64,000 nt of DNA, taken from the NCBI GenBank assembly GCA_018436855.1, contig JAHDKO010000002.1, positions 1 to 64,000 of the forward strand, in the 5' to 3' direction. How positions within the stretch are numbered: the first letter of the stretch is position 1; each line of letters opens with the position of its first letter. A program made the translations under genes and the position numbers. Positions 26,554-35,750 of the stretch are shown here, in pieces. Under the pieces are notes generated by a model that was not told where the DNA came from, did not search any database, and saw only the letters and a program-made list of their open reading frames with translations. This DNA comes from Deltaproteobacteria bacterium (GTDB lineage Bacteria > Desulfobacterota > Desulfomonilia > UBA1062).

Positions 26554-28764
26554 ATGTTTACCAAGATCAGAAAGCGCGACGGGAGATTTGCCTCTTTTCA
26601 TGCACCAAAGATCACGCATGCAATCGCAAAGGCGGGTGACGTCACCGGTGAATTCGGTGCCGATATCGCCCACAGGTTGATGCTCAAGGTCCTGAGCATG
26701 GCTCAGGATACGCTGGCGGAAACACCCACGGTGGAGGAGATCCAGGATATCGTGGAGGAGGTGCTGCTGTCCTCTCCCTACCGCAGGACGGCAAAGGCCT
26801 ATATCATCTATCGGGACCAGCACGCCAAGATCAGGGAAATCAAGGCCGGGATGGGCGTGGACCTCATCGACCAGTACCTCACCAAGATCGACTGGAAGGT
26901 GAACGAGAACAGCAACATGTCGTTCTCGCTGCAGGGCCTGAACAACTATCTCTCCTCCGAGATCAGCAAGATCTACTGGCTCAACAAGATCTATCCGCCG
27001 GAGGTGCGCCACGCCCACGCCGATGGAGACTTCCATATCCACGACCTCAACATCATATCGGTCTACTGCGTGGGATGGGACCTCTACGACCTGCTGCTCC
27101 AGGGCTTCAAGGGTGCGCAAGGGAAGGTGGAAAGCAAGCCTGCCAGGCATTTCCGCACTGCGCTGGGACAGATCGTGAACTTTTTCTATACCCTGCAGGG
27201 CGAGGCCGCAGGCGCGCAGGCGTTCTCCAATTTCGACACCCTGCTCGCGCCTTTCATCCGGTACGACAGGCTCGACTACGCCCAGGTGAAGCAGTCGCTC
27301 CAGGAGTTCATCTTCAATATCAACGTCCCCACCCGGGTGGGATTCCAGACGCCGTTCACCAATGTGACGCTCGACTTGGAGGTGCCTTCGTACCTGGCTG
27401 ATCAGGGAGTCATTATCGGCGGCGAGGTCCAGAGCAACACCTACGGTGAGTATCAGCACGAGCTGGATATGTTCAACCAGGCCTTCGTGGAGGTGATGGC
27501 CGAGGGCGACGCCAAGGGCAGGGTGTTCACTTTCCCGATACCCACCTACAATATCACTCGCGACTTCAACTGGGACAGCCCCCACCTCGCCAACCTCTGG
27601 AAGATGACCGCGAAGTACGGGGTCCCCTATTTCTCCAACTTTATCAACTCCGACATGGATCCCGAGGATGCCCGGAGCATGTGCTGCAGGCTGAGGATAG
27701 ACAACCGGCAGCTCGAAGTGCGCGGGGGAGGACTGTTCGGATCGAATCCGCTGACCGGTTCCATCGGGGTGGTAACCATCAATCTTCCGCGCCTCGGTTA
27801 CCTGAGCGAAGACAAGGCCGATTTCATGCAGCGTCTGGACAAGCTCATCACCCTGGCCAGCACTAGCCTGGAGATCAAGCGCAAGATCCTGGAGAAATTT
27901 ACAGAGACAAACCTCTACCCCTACACGAAGTACTATCTTACCGGGATCAAGCAACGCTTCGGTGAGTACTGGAAAAACCACTTCTCCACCATCGGGATTC
28001 TGGGGATGAACGAGGCGTGCGTGAATCTCCTGGGGGTGAACATCGGCAGCGAGGCAGGAAGAGGCTTTGCCCTGGAGGTGGCCGATTTCATCCGTGACCG
28101 GCTCATCACCCTCCAGAGTGAGACGGGGAGCAACTACAACTTCGAAGCAACCCCGGCCGAGGGAACCTCATACCGCATGGCCAGGATCGACAAGGGCAAG
28201 TACCCCGACATCGTCTGCGCCAACGAAGAAGCCTTCCATCAGGGTGCGGAGCCTTACTACACCAACTCATCCCAGCTTCCGGTGAACTATACCGACGACA
28301 TATTCGAGGCCATGGACCTGCAGGACGAGATACAGTCCAAGTATACCGGCGGGACCGTGCTCCATATCTTTGCCGGTGAACAGGTGGAAGAGCCGGAGGT
28401 GATCAAGAACCTGGTCAGAAAGGTCTGCAACCACTACAAGATGCCGTACTTCACCTTCAGCCCCACCTTCAGCGTGTGTCCGAGCCACGGATATCTCAAC
28501 GGGAACCAGCCCGTGTGCCCGCAGTGCGGCGAGATCACCGAGGTCTACTCCCGGGTGGTGGGTTATCTGCGGCCCGTGGCCCAGTGGAACAACGGTAAGA
28601 AAGAAGAATTCAAGGAGAGGCAGACCTTTTCGGTCAGAAAGGCCGAGACCACGCAGCGGCCCTTCCTGCGGCAGGCCCGGGCCGTGGATCTGGGCTCAGC
28701 GGGATCCGGGGAATACCGTGGTCAGGAATCGCACGAGGCAAAAAAGGCGCTTTCAAACAGCTGA
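26554..28764 (+). CDS. nrdD: Anaerobic (class III) ribonucleoside-triphosphate reductase
   Basis: 736-residue glycyl-radical enzyme that makes deoxynucleotides without oxygen. An N-terminal ATP-cone (KIRKRDGRFASFHAPKITHA) handles allosteric control. The C-terminal zinc site has CPSHGYLNG and CPQCGE, and the glycyl radical is in RVVGYLRPVAQWN. About 45 extra residues follow the usual end. ATG 26554 fits the GAGGGGG site; the TTG at 26551 is unlikely. Transcription is under two NrdR boxes. The activase nrdG is separate, 940 bases downstream past an antisense response-regulator gene. Confidence 0.97.
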   Translation: MFTKIRKRDGRFASFHAPKITHAIAKAGDVTGEFGADIAHRLMLKVLSMAQDTLAETPTVEEIQDIVEEVLLSSPYRRTAKAYIIYRDQHAKIREIKAGMGVDLIDQYLTKIDWKVNENSNMSFSLQGLNNYLSSEISKIYWLNKIYPPEVRHAHADGDFHIHDLNIISVYCVGWDLYDLLLQGFKGAQGKVESKPARHFRTALGQIVNFFYTLQGEAAGAQAFSNFDTLLAPFIRYDRLDYAQVKQSLQEFIFNINVPTRVGFQTPFTNVTLDLEVPSYLADQGVIIGGEVQSNTYGEYQHELDMFNQAFVEVMAEGDAKGRVFTFPIPTYNITRDFNWDSPHLANLWKMTAKYGVPYFSNFINSDMDPEDARSMCCRLRIDNRQLEVRGGGLFGSNPLTGSIGVVTINLPRLGYLSEDKADFMQRLDKLITLASTSLEIKRKILEKFTETNLYPYTKYYLTGIKQRFGEYWKNHFSTIGILGMNEACVNLLGVNIGSEAGRGFALEVADFIRDRLITLQSETGSNYNFEATPAEGTSYRMARIDKGKYPDIVCANEEAFHQGAEPYYTNSSQLPVNYTDDIFEAMDLQDEIQSKYTGGTVLHIFAGEQVEEPEVIKNLVRKVCNHYKMPYFTFSPTFSVCPSHGYLNGNQPVCPQCGEITEVYSRVVGYLRPVAQWNNGKKEEFKERQTFSVRKAETTQRPFLRQARAVDLGSAGSGEYRGQESHEAKKALSNS

Positions 28765-28790
28765 GGCACTAAGGGCGGTCAGACGTAAAA

Positions 28791-28830
28791 ACGGACATTG
28801 AAACGACCATCGGACCGTTTCAATGTCCGT
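28791..28830 (-). terminator. Terminator for the response-regulator gene
   Basis: A perfect 15-bp inverted repeat (28791-28805 with 28816-28830) and a 10-base loop. Read on the minus strand it is followed by TTTTAC, so it would end the response-regulator transcript; on the plus strand it may also stop nrdD reading, without a T tract. Confidence 0.7.
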
Positions 28831-28881
28831 GAAGAATCTTTCAGACGGACACTTAAGCCGGACAAAGGGTAAAATAGCCGC

Positions 28882-29259
28882 TCAGACGATCTTCTGGATG
28901 GCCTCTTTGAGCTCCTCGATCTTGAAGGGTTTCTTGATAACGCCCTTGAATCCGTGCTCCTGATAATTTGTCACCACCGGGTCCGTCGAGTAGCCGCTGG
29001 ATACGATGGCCTTTGCCGCCGGATCGATCTTCAGGAGATCGCGCACCGCATCCTTTCCCCCCACGCCGCCGGGGATCGTGAGGTCCATGATAACCGCATC
29101 GAACGGATTGCCCGACTCCATGGCTTCGCGGTACATCTGGACTGCCTGGGCGCCTTCCGCGGCAACCTGAACTTCATAGCCAAGAAAATCGAGCATGTTG
29201 CTTAAAACATCCTGGATGATCTCTTCATCGTCCATGACAAGTATCCTGCAATTGCCCAT
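28882..29259 (-). CDS. Single-domain response regulator (CheY-like)
   Basis: 125-residue receiver domain with no output domain. The phosphoacceptor is Asp59 in FDAVIMDLTIPGG; the acidic pair is MDDEE near 10-13, and the conserved lysine is in IKKPF near 108. It resembles the receiver domains at the C termini of the two hybrid kinases about 2-6 kb downstream and might exchange phosphate with them, by inference. It lies antisense between nrdD and nrdG and ends at its own strong terminator. Confidence 0.88.
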   Translation of the reverse strand: MGNCRILVMDDEEIIQDVLSNMLDFLGYEVQVAAEGAQAVQMYREAMESGNPFDAVIMDLTIPGGVGGKDAVRDLLKIDPAAKAIVSSGYSTDPVVTNYQEHGFKGVIKKPFKIEELKEAIQKIV

Positions 29260-29705
29260 GGGTGAACTCCTCTCTTTTCAGCCCTTGCCGGTAATCCATG
29301 ACCTATTTTCGCCCAACTGTCTGAAGAGTTCAGAAAAAGGACATTCACCGGTCCCCCTTAAAGAGACAATGCCTTTCAAGGGATCAAGGAGTGGTGATCC
29401 TGGTTTCTCCTCACTCTATCCACCAATAACAAAGAACGTGCTATACGGGCCGCCCGCCGGTGGGCACCCATAGCGTTTGTGTATATATTTTATCCACAAT
29501 CCCAAGGAAATAATCAAGAATAATAACAGTTATTATCTGTATCTCCTTTTGCCGGATACGCTTCTGGAGCCCCTTTTTAAGGGGTGCGTACACGATCTCG
29601 CGACTCATCTTCGGGCCGGAAACATGCTCCCCGGTCCAGCGCATTGTGGAAAAAAATCAACCATTTCCCTTCCTAACCGGAGTAATCCTGTGATATCCTA
29701 ATGTT
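29260..29705. other. Intergenic region between response regulator and nrdG
   Basis: About 445 bases without a supported gene. It holds a perfect 17-base AT-rich palindrome at 29520-29536 (8-bp arms, one central base) and a 6-bp hairpin CCCCTT-TTT-AAGGGG at 29570-29584. These could be regulatory sites for nrdG or the divergent regulator gene. No NrdR box pair was seen here. Confidence 0.4.
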
Positions 29706-30425
29706 GTGGCGCACGAGGATACGGAAGAAATCAGGATCAATATCGGTCATCTGCAGAGGACCTCGCTCATCGACTATCCGGGGGAGATCAGCGCCGTTGT
29801 TTTCACCCAGGGGTGCAACTTCCGGTGCCCGTACTGCCACAACCCGGAACTCGTGGACCCCTCCCGGTTCACGCATCCGCTCGATCAGGACGAGGTGCTC
29901 TCCTTTCTGAGCATGAGGAGAGGAAAGTGCGATGCCGTCGTCATCACCGGCGGCGAGCCCTGCATCCAGCCGGGCCTGATCCCGTTTATGAAAAACCTGA
30001 AAAAAATGGACTACCTGGTGAAGCTCGACACCAACGGATCGTTCCCGGAGGTTCTCTCAAAGGTCCTTGAGTCCGGGCTCGCCGATTTTATCGCCATGGA
30101 CGTCAAGGCGCCGGTCTCCCGGTATCCTCATGTGACAAGGAGCATACTCGATCCCGGCAAGGTTGCCCGGAGCATCCGGATCATCATGGGCTCAGGCCTT
30201 GCCTTCGAATTCCGGACCACCCTGGTGAGAGGGCTCCTGAGCCAGGAGGATGTTCTGGATATCGGCCGTGAGATCCAGGGAGCACCCCGCTATGTGCTTC
30301 AGCGATTCGTTGCATCAAAACACGTGGACGAGCGTTTTCTCGGGGCAGGTTCCTTTTCCGAAGAGGAGATCTCCGTTCTCGAAGAATCCCTCCAGGGGAT
30401 GGTGGGCCGGCTGATCGTGCGCTAG
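29706..30425 (+). CDS. nrdG: Anaerobic ribonucleotide reductase activating protein
   Basis: 239-residue radical SAM protein that installs the glycyl radical on NrdD. The 4Fe-4S/SAM motif is CNFRCPYC (Cys37, 41, 44). LQRTSLIDYPGEISAVVFTQG is the typical family start, and ITGGEPCIQ binds SAM. GTG 29706 is the only start codon that keeps the conserved N terminus; no ribosome-binding site is present. A TATCCT sequence (29694-29699) places a possible transcription start at or very near the GTG, but its -35 is poor. Confidence 0.93.
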   Translation: MAHEDTEEIRINIGHLQRTSLIDYPGEISAVVFTQGCNFRCPYCHNPELVDPSRFTHPLDQDEVLSFLSMRRGKCDAVVITGGEPCIQPGLIPFMKNLKKMDYLVKLDTNGSFPEVLSKVLESGLADFIAMDVKAPVSRYPHVTRSILDPGKVARSIRIIMGSGLAFEFRTTLVRGLLSQEDVLDIGREIQGAPRYVLQRFVASKHVDERFLGAGSFSEEEISVLEESLQGMVGRLIVR

Positions 30426-30515
30426 CGCCGCATGCTCTCTCCCGGCCCTCACGGACTCCGGTGAAGCCGTGGCTGCCGGAACGATGCCCGTCTTCAGGAA
30501 TGCCTGTCCACCCGA

Positions 30516-31187
30516 TCATGAGCAGAGAGATCGAACCGCCCGCCGAGCCATGATATGGGCTGTGCGCATGCGCACCGGAATCCGGTATTTCGGTGCGCAT
30601 GCGAGACATATCTCCACAGCGGTGTCCAGGCTGACCCGATGCCCCTGTGACACGAACACGGGATTGACCCTCTCGCGGGTTCTGAGCACGCAACCCACGG
30701 TCCTCTCTCCACAGATCACGGGGGCCGTGCTGCCCCGGCCGGGACCTGGGCTTTCAAAGGTGCCTGTAAGAAGAGTCTTGGCGCAACCCACGGCGGCACA
30801 TTCCAGGAGGATGCCCAGGTGCGTCGCGATCCCCATCCCGCGGGGATGACTGATGCCGTGTCCGTCGAACAGGAGGACCTCGGGCCTGAGCTCGAGCAGG
30901 CCGAATGCCTGCTCCACCAGAGGGCCCTCCCTGAAAGCCAGGAGCCCGGGGATATAAGGAAAGCGGACGCTTCCGCATGCACGTGATACGGTCGCAAGGG
31001 AAAGACGCGGATAGGAGAACACGGCAATAACACAGCACGCCTGATTCGACCGCCGGTCGTACGCGACGTCTACCCCGCCCACGTGGGCAACAGGGGCAAA
31101 CGAGTCGGTGAGGACCCGTCGTGAGCGAAGATGCTCCTGCAGGCTGCGGGCCTCTTCATGCGATACGTCCCATCTGTGTCCGGACAT
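30516..31187 (-). CDS. nfi: Endonuclease V
   Basis: 223 aa. It nicks DNA 3' to deoxyinosine and other deaminated bases. Visible motifs: GGVDVAY (catalytic Asp), FPYIPGLLAFREGP (the PYIP wedge), and LFDGHGISHPRGMGIATHLG (second Asp and metal ligands). ATG 31187 is chosen because the family pattern begins soon after it. It stands between nrdG (convergent) and a hybrid kinase gene on the same strand with a gap of 55 bases. Confidence 0.93.
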   Translation of the reverse strand: MSGHRWDVSHEEARSLQEHLRSRRVLTDSFAPVAHVGGVDVAYDRRSNQACCVIAVFSYPRLSLATVSRACGSVRFPYIPGLLAFREGPLVEQAFGLLELRPEVLLFDGHGISHPRGMGIATHLGILLECAAVGCAKTLLTGTFESPGPGRGSTAPVICGERTVGCVLRTRERVNPVFVSQGHRVSLDTAVEICLACAPKYRIPVRMRTAHIMARRAVRSLCS

Positions 31188-31242
31188 GGGCGCCACTCTA
31201 TCAGAAGAGGAGCACCAAGAAAAAGGCATATGCCTAAAACCG

Positions 31243-33174
31243 TTACGCCTGGTCGCTGAAGATGGCGTCCACCTTTCCGGTGAGATCATCGGGAAGGAAC
31301 GGTTTCTGGAGAAAGGTGATGTCTGTGAGCTCTTCCTGGCGGATGACGTCTTCACCGTACCCGGACATGAGCATGACCCTGATATCCGGCAGGATGGTGC
31401 GTATCTTTTTCGAGAGCATGATGCCGTCGATGCGGCGCATGACCATGTCGGTGATCAGGAGATCGATCGTGCCCTCGTACTGCCGGGCGAGCTGGAGGGC
31501 ATCGCCTCCGTTGCGCGCTGTCAGGACGTGGTGGCCGCGGTGTTTGAGTATTTCGTCGACCAGCTCGCGCACCGTGTCGTCATCCTCGACCACCAGGATG
31601 GTCTTTCCGGTGGTTTCTGAGGACGGGCCCGGTTCCTGCGGGGCTTTCTCGGGGGGAGCCTGCTCCTGTCCGGAGAAAGGAAGGAGAATCCTGAAGGTCG
31701 TACCCTTGCCCTCGGCGCTTTGCACCTGGATCGTACCGTGATAGTCCTTCACGATGCTGTTCACGATCCACAGGCCCACGCCCTTTCCTGATTCACGTGT
31801 AGTGAAGAAGGGATCGAATACATGCTGCTTCACCTCTTCGCTCATGCCCGAGCCGGTGTCGCTCACGCACAGGCTCAGATACCGGCCGGGGCGGATATTG
31901 TCGTACTGCGGCGCAAGTGAATCATCGACGTCCAGGGCGTCGGTCGTGATAGTGATCTCGCCGCCTGCAGGCATAGCCTCCTTTGCATTGATCACCAGGT
32001 TCAGCAGCACCTTGGCGAACTGGGTGGGGTCGATCAGGATCTTCTTGGCCCCTGCCGACCTCTGGACGGTCAGCTTGATGTTCTCTTCTATGACATGCCT
32101 GAGTATGGTCTCCTGATCGGTCATCTCCTGATCGATATCGATCTCCTTGGGCTCCGGCCTGTTCTTGCTGCTGAACTCAAGAATCTTCTGGGTCAGCATG
32201 GACGCCTGGGTACCGGCCTGGCAGATCTGAAACATCTTGCCGTAGAACGGGTGGTTTCGGTCCATGGAGCGGAGCATCATCTCGGAATAGCCGTTGATGA
32301 CCGTGAGGATGTTGTTGAAGTCATGGGCAAACCCGCCCGCCATCTGCCCCAGCGTCTCAACGCTCGACGTATGGATGAGGTTGCGTTCCTGGACCTTCTG
32401 GTCGATCATGTCGAGTGCCTGGTACTGAAACGATACCACACGGTTGTTCTTCACGATGGGCCTTCCGCTTATGAGCATGTAGAGAACCCTGCCGTCATGC
32501 GATATCATGCGTATCTGGTAGCTCATCTCTTTCTTTCCGAGAATGCTCTCCTTCCACAGCTTCACCACCTTCTGCTTGTCGTCGTCGTGAATGAGATCGA
32601 GGATGTTTCTCCCTTCCACGGGCTGCGTTTCATCCCCCTTCCCGAGAAGCATTTCCGTGGCCTTCCTGTTGAGCTTGATGATATCACCGCGCCAGTCAGT
32701 AATCGCCGCCATAGCTGTTGCATTGGTGAAGAGATCCTCGAAGAATGTCTCCTGCTCTTTGTTTCCATCACGTCCACGGACCGGAGAGGGAATCTCGGTC
32801 AGGATGCCCAGCAGTCCCACCGGAGAACCATCGATGACAACCGGATCCAGTGTTTTGACAAACGAACGCGACACACCGTCCGGACAGGGCAGGTCCGTGA
32901 GTGTTTCCCGGGATGGGACGCCATTTTTCAGGACCCTGTTTTCCCCGGATGCGAGCTCCCGGGCGACAGGGGAGGGCAAAAGATCGCTGTCGGTTTTTCC
33001 GATCGCGTATTCCTTCCCGGAAAGCCGGATCATGTCTGCATACGCCCGGTTGAGCCAGGCATACCGGAGCCCGGCATCCTTGATATATACCGGCGAGATC
33101 ATGCTATCCATGGTTTCCCGGGCATGAGATATGAAGTGGTCAAGGACGGCACCCATGGTTTTCTTTTCCTGCAT
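31243..33174 (-). CDS. PAS hybrid histidine kinase with C-terminal receiver
   Basis: 643 aa, predicted cytoplasmic with no clear membrane segment. Order: PAS (about 12-125), second PAS/PAC (about 140-265), HisKA with the H-box GGFAHDFNNILTVING near 285, HATPase ending GKGVGLWIVNSIV near 470, then a receiver (about 520-640) with phosphoacceptor in LLITDMVMRRIDG and lysine in LQKPF. AAGGAG precedes ATG 33174. No DNA-binding output is present. A second, similar kinase gene lies 194 bases upstream on the same strand. Confidence 0.9.
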   Translation of the reverse strand: MQEKKTMGAVLDHFISHARETMDSMISPVYIKDAGLRYAWLNRAYADMIRLSGKEYAIGKTDSDLLPSPVARELASGENRVLKNGVPSRETLTDLPCPDGVSRSFVKTLDPVVIDGSPVGLLGILTEIPSPVRGRDGNKEQETFFEDLFTNATAMAAITDWRGDIIKLNRKATEMLLGKGDETQPVEGRNILDLIHDDDKQKVVKLWKESILGKKEMSYQIRMISHDGRVLYMLISGRPIVKNNRVVSFQYQALDMIDQKVQERNLIHTSSVETLGQMAGGFAHDFNNILTVINGYSEMMLRSMDRNHPFYGKMFQICQAGTQASMLTQKILEFSSKNRPEPKEIDIDQEMTDQETILRHVIEENIKLTVQRSAGAKKILIDPTQFAKVLLNLVINAKEAMPAGGEITITTDALDVDDSLAPQYDNIRPGRYLSLCVSDTGSGMSEEVKQHVFDPFFTTRESGKGVGLWIVNSIVKDYHGTIQVQSAEGKGTTFRILLPFSGQEQAPPEKAPQEPGPSSETTGKTILVVEDDDTVRELVDEILKHRGHHVLTARNGGDALQLARQYEGTIDLLITDMVMRRIDGIMLSKKIRTILPDIRVMLMSGYGEDVIRQEELTDITFLQKPFLPDDLTGKVDAIFSDQA

Positions 33175-33368
33175 GACATACTCCTTCGTGATGGTGCTTA
33201 TCTCTGATGTGTTTTTTTATTCCTTCTTATCGGCACACCGTGATCTGAATTAAACCCTCCGGCGTTTTCGGTGCTCAGGAGTCGCACCAACCGGAGAGGA
33301 CGGCATGGAGAAGGGGGGCTGTTTCCTGTTTCTCCGGTGTTGACCCGGGTATCTACCGAATGAATCAA

Positions 33369-35624
33369 TCAGTCGAGAATGTCGCCCAGAACCGTAGAGA
33401 GCTCGCTCATGTTGAATGGCTTGTTCAGTTTCGCCACGATGAGGGGGTTGTTGAACATTTCCTGACGCTCGTGCTCGAAAGAGAAGCCCGATGAGATGAC
33501 GACCCTGGTCTTGATGCCGCACTTGAGCATCTCCTGCAGCGTATGGTACCCGTCGAGCCCGGGCATGATCATGTCGAGAATGATGAGATCGAAGCCCAGG
33601 CTGTCCGTCTTGAGCTTGTCGAGGCAGCTGATTCCATCGTGGGCGGTCTCCACCTCGTGGCCGAGATGCTCGAGCATTTCCCTGCCGATATCGCGGAGCA
33701 TGTCCTCGTCGTCCACCAGAAGTATGCGCGCCCTGAGCGAGTCGCGCCCGTCGGAGTTTTTTTCCGCCGTCACGGCCGGTCTCTTCCTGCTCCTTGAGAC
33801 GGGCAGCAGTATGCTGAACTGCGAGCCTTTTCCCTCCTCGGACTGCACCTGGATGCCGCCGCCCGCGTTCTTGATGATGTTGTATGTGATGGAGAGTCCC
33901 AGCCCGGTTCCCTTTGCGGTCCCTTTCTGCTTGGTGGAAAAAAAGGGATCGAATATCTTCGGGAGGATCTCCTTGCTCATACCGCATCCGTTGTCCGTCA
34001 GCTCGACCTTCACGTACTTCCCTGCTTCGTCGAGAAGATAATGCCGCTTGAGGTCCTTGTCTACGGACACGACCTGCACATCGATGGAGATCCGGCCTCT
34101 CTGCCGGTCGCCGATGGCGTCTTTTGCGTTCACAATGAGGTTCAGCAGCACCTGGGTGAGCTGTGTGTGATCAATGTATACCAGGGCGCTGCTCTCCATG
34201 TTGCCGAGGTTGAACCTGATGTTCTTCGGAATCGATTTGGAGGCCATGTCGATGACCTCCTCGATCACCTGGCAGATGGAGATATTTTCCGGCCGTCCCT
34301 CGTGCCGTTTGGTGAAGACGAGCATCTGCCTGACAAGGTCTCTGGCGCGGTCGCTGATCTTTTCCAGGGTATCGAGGTAGGCGAGCTGTTTGGTCCGGTC
34401 GGTGGTGTAGCGGAGCATGGCGAGGTTGCCCGATATCCCGGTGAGTATGTTGTTGAAGTCGTGGGCCACACCTCCTGCAAGCTCCCCGATGGTCTCCATT
34501 TTCTGGGCATGGATCAGCTGGATCTCCATGTGCTTTTTCTCGGTGATATCCACTGCAGTGAAGACCGCGCCTCCATGAACCGGGTCGATGAGAGGATAGA
34601 TGCTGATATCGAAGATCTGGTTCGAGGAACCAGCGAGGGCCCGCTCATGAAAGAACTGCGGCACGCGGCTTTCCTGCACTCCTCTGATCACGTCCTCGAA
34701 CTCCTTCATGTCAGAGCTCAGAAACGAGATCCTCTTGCCCGTGATGGCCGATGGGGGTTTGCGGAAGATCCTGCTGGTGACCGGGTTCGCCATCTGGATC
34801 TTACCGGCCCTGTCGATGCATATGAGGATGTTCGGGCTGGACTCGATGATGCTGTTGAGGAAATTCGAGAGATCGAGGATGGTGCGCTGGGCCTCCTTGA
34901 GATCGGATATCACCTGGGCGTTGTACTGGATCTCGACGATCTTTCCGCCGTTTCTGACCACTGAACCGCTCGCCAGCAGATAGGGGGTCTCGCCGCCCTT
35001 TGCCACGACCCTGAGCTCGAACCGGGGGGTGTTGCCCGCCAGAATCTCTTTCCAGAACTCGATGAAGATATCGCGATCGCCGGGATGAGCGATCACGAGG
35101 ATGCTTTTCCCGATCAACTCCTTTCTCGTATATCCGGATATCTCCTCCACCTTCTTGTTCAGGCGCTTGATATATCCGTGTGCATCCGTGGTGATGATGA
35201 GCTCGTTTGCATTTTCGAAGAGTGCCTCGTAGCGCCTGCGGTTTTCCCTCATCTGACTCTCCAGGCGCTTGCGCCTGGTGATGTCCGTGACGATGCCGCA
35301 GAAGCCCGCAGGATTGCCCTTCTGGTCCCTGAGCAGGCTTGCGGAATTATCGATCACCTTCTTCTTTCCGGATGCAAGAATAATCTCGTACTCTATCCTC
35401 ATGGGTATTCCGGTCAGATAGGTTTCGTGAAAGGCCTTGAAAACCCGTTTGGCGGTGGCCTTGGAGGTATAACTCCTGAAGTTCAGCCCGAGGATCTCTT
35501 CGCTGCTCATCTCGGTGATCCGGCAGAGGGACTCGTTGGCAAAGGTAAAGGACCCGCTCAGGTCCGTCTCGTAGTAACCCTCTTGCATGCCCTGGAGAAT
35601 TTTACGATATTTCTCGCTCGTCAT
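33369..35624 (-). CDS. Multi-PAS hybrid histidine kinase with C-terminal receiver
   Basis: 751 aa. Three PAS/PAC units at about 1-120, 125-250 and 255-375, the first near the N terminus (YRKILQGMQEGYYETDLSGSF), then HisKA with GGVAHDFNNILTGISGN near 390, HATPase (DNGCGMSKEIL ... GTGLGLSITYNII), and a receiver (about 630-751) with phosphoacceptor in LIILDMIMPGLDG. No transmembrane segments, so it likely senses a cytoplasmic signal such as redox state or a ligand. GAAGG precedes ATG 35624. Its partner output regulator is unknown. Confidence 0.9.
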   Translation of the reverse strand: MTSEKYRKILQGMQEGYYETDLSGSFTFANESLCRITEMSSEEILGLNFRSYTSKATAKRVFKAFHETYLTGIPMRIEYEIILASGKKKVIDNSASLLRDQKGNPAGFCGIVTDITRRKRLESQMRENRRRYEALFENANELIITTDAHGYIKRLNKKVEEISGYTRKELIGKSILVIAHPGDRDIFIEFWKEILAGNTPRFELRVVAKGGETPYLLASGSVVRNGGKIVEIQYNAQVISDLKEAQRTILDLSNFLNSIIESSPNILICIDRAGKIQMANPVTSRIFRKPPSAITGKRISFLSSDMKEFEDVIRGVQESRVPQFFHERALAGSSNQIFDISIYPLIDPVHGGAVFTAVDITEKKHMEIQLIHAQKMETIGELAGGVAHDFNNILTGISGNLAMLRYTTDRTKQLAYLDTLEKISDRARDLVRQMLVFTKRHEGRPENISICQVIEEVIDMASKSIPKNIRFNLGNMESSALVYIDHTQLTQVLLNLIVNAKDAIGDRQRGRISIDVQVVSVDKDLKRHYLLDEAGKYVKVELTDNGCGMSKEILPKIFDPFFSTKQKGTAKGTGLGLSITYNIIKNAGGGIQVQSEEGKGSQFSILLPVSRSRKRPAVTAEKNSDGRDSLRARILLVDDEDMLRDIGREMLEHLGHEVETAHDGISCLDKLKTDSLGFDLIILDMIMPGLDGYHTLQEMLKCGIKTRVVISSGFSFEHERQEMFNNPLIVAKLNKPFNMSELSTVLGDILD

Positions 35625-35750
35625 TGCAAACCTTCGAGAACCCTATCGGGCTCCGGCAAATAAAACTTAATATACCAGAAACTCCTGTCCTGTGCTAAGT
35701 TTTTATTCGTTTCTCCCCGTGCTCCAGATATCTTCTCACGAGGTGGTTGA

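Noticed and set aside
28791-28830. Strong inverted repeat considered as a phage attachment site or IS remnant
   Set aside because: Its place between convergent genes and the TTTT on the minus strand fit a terminator; no integrase or transposase is near.
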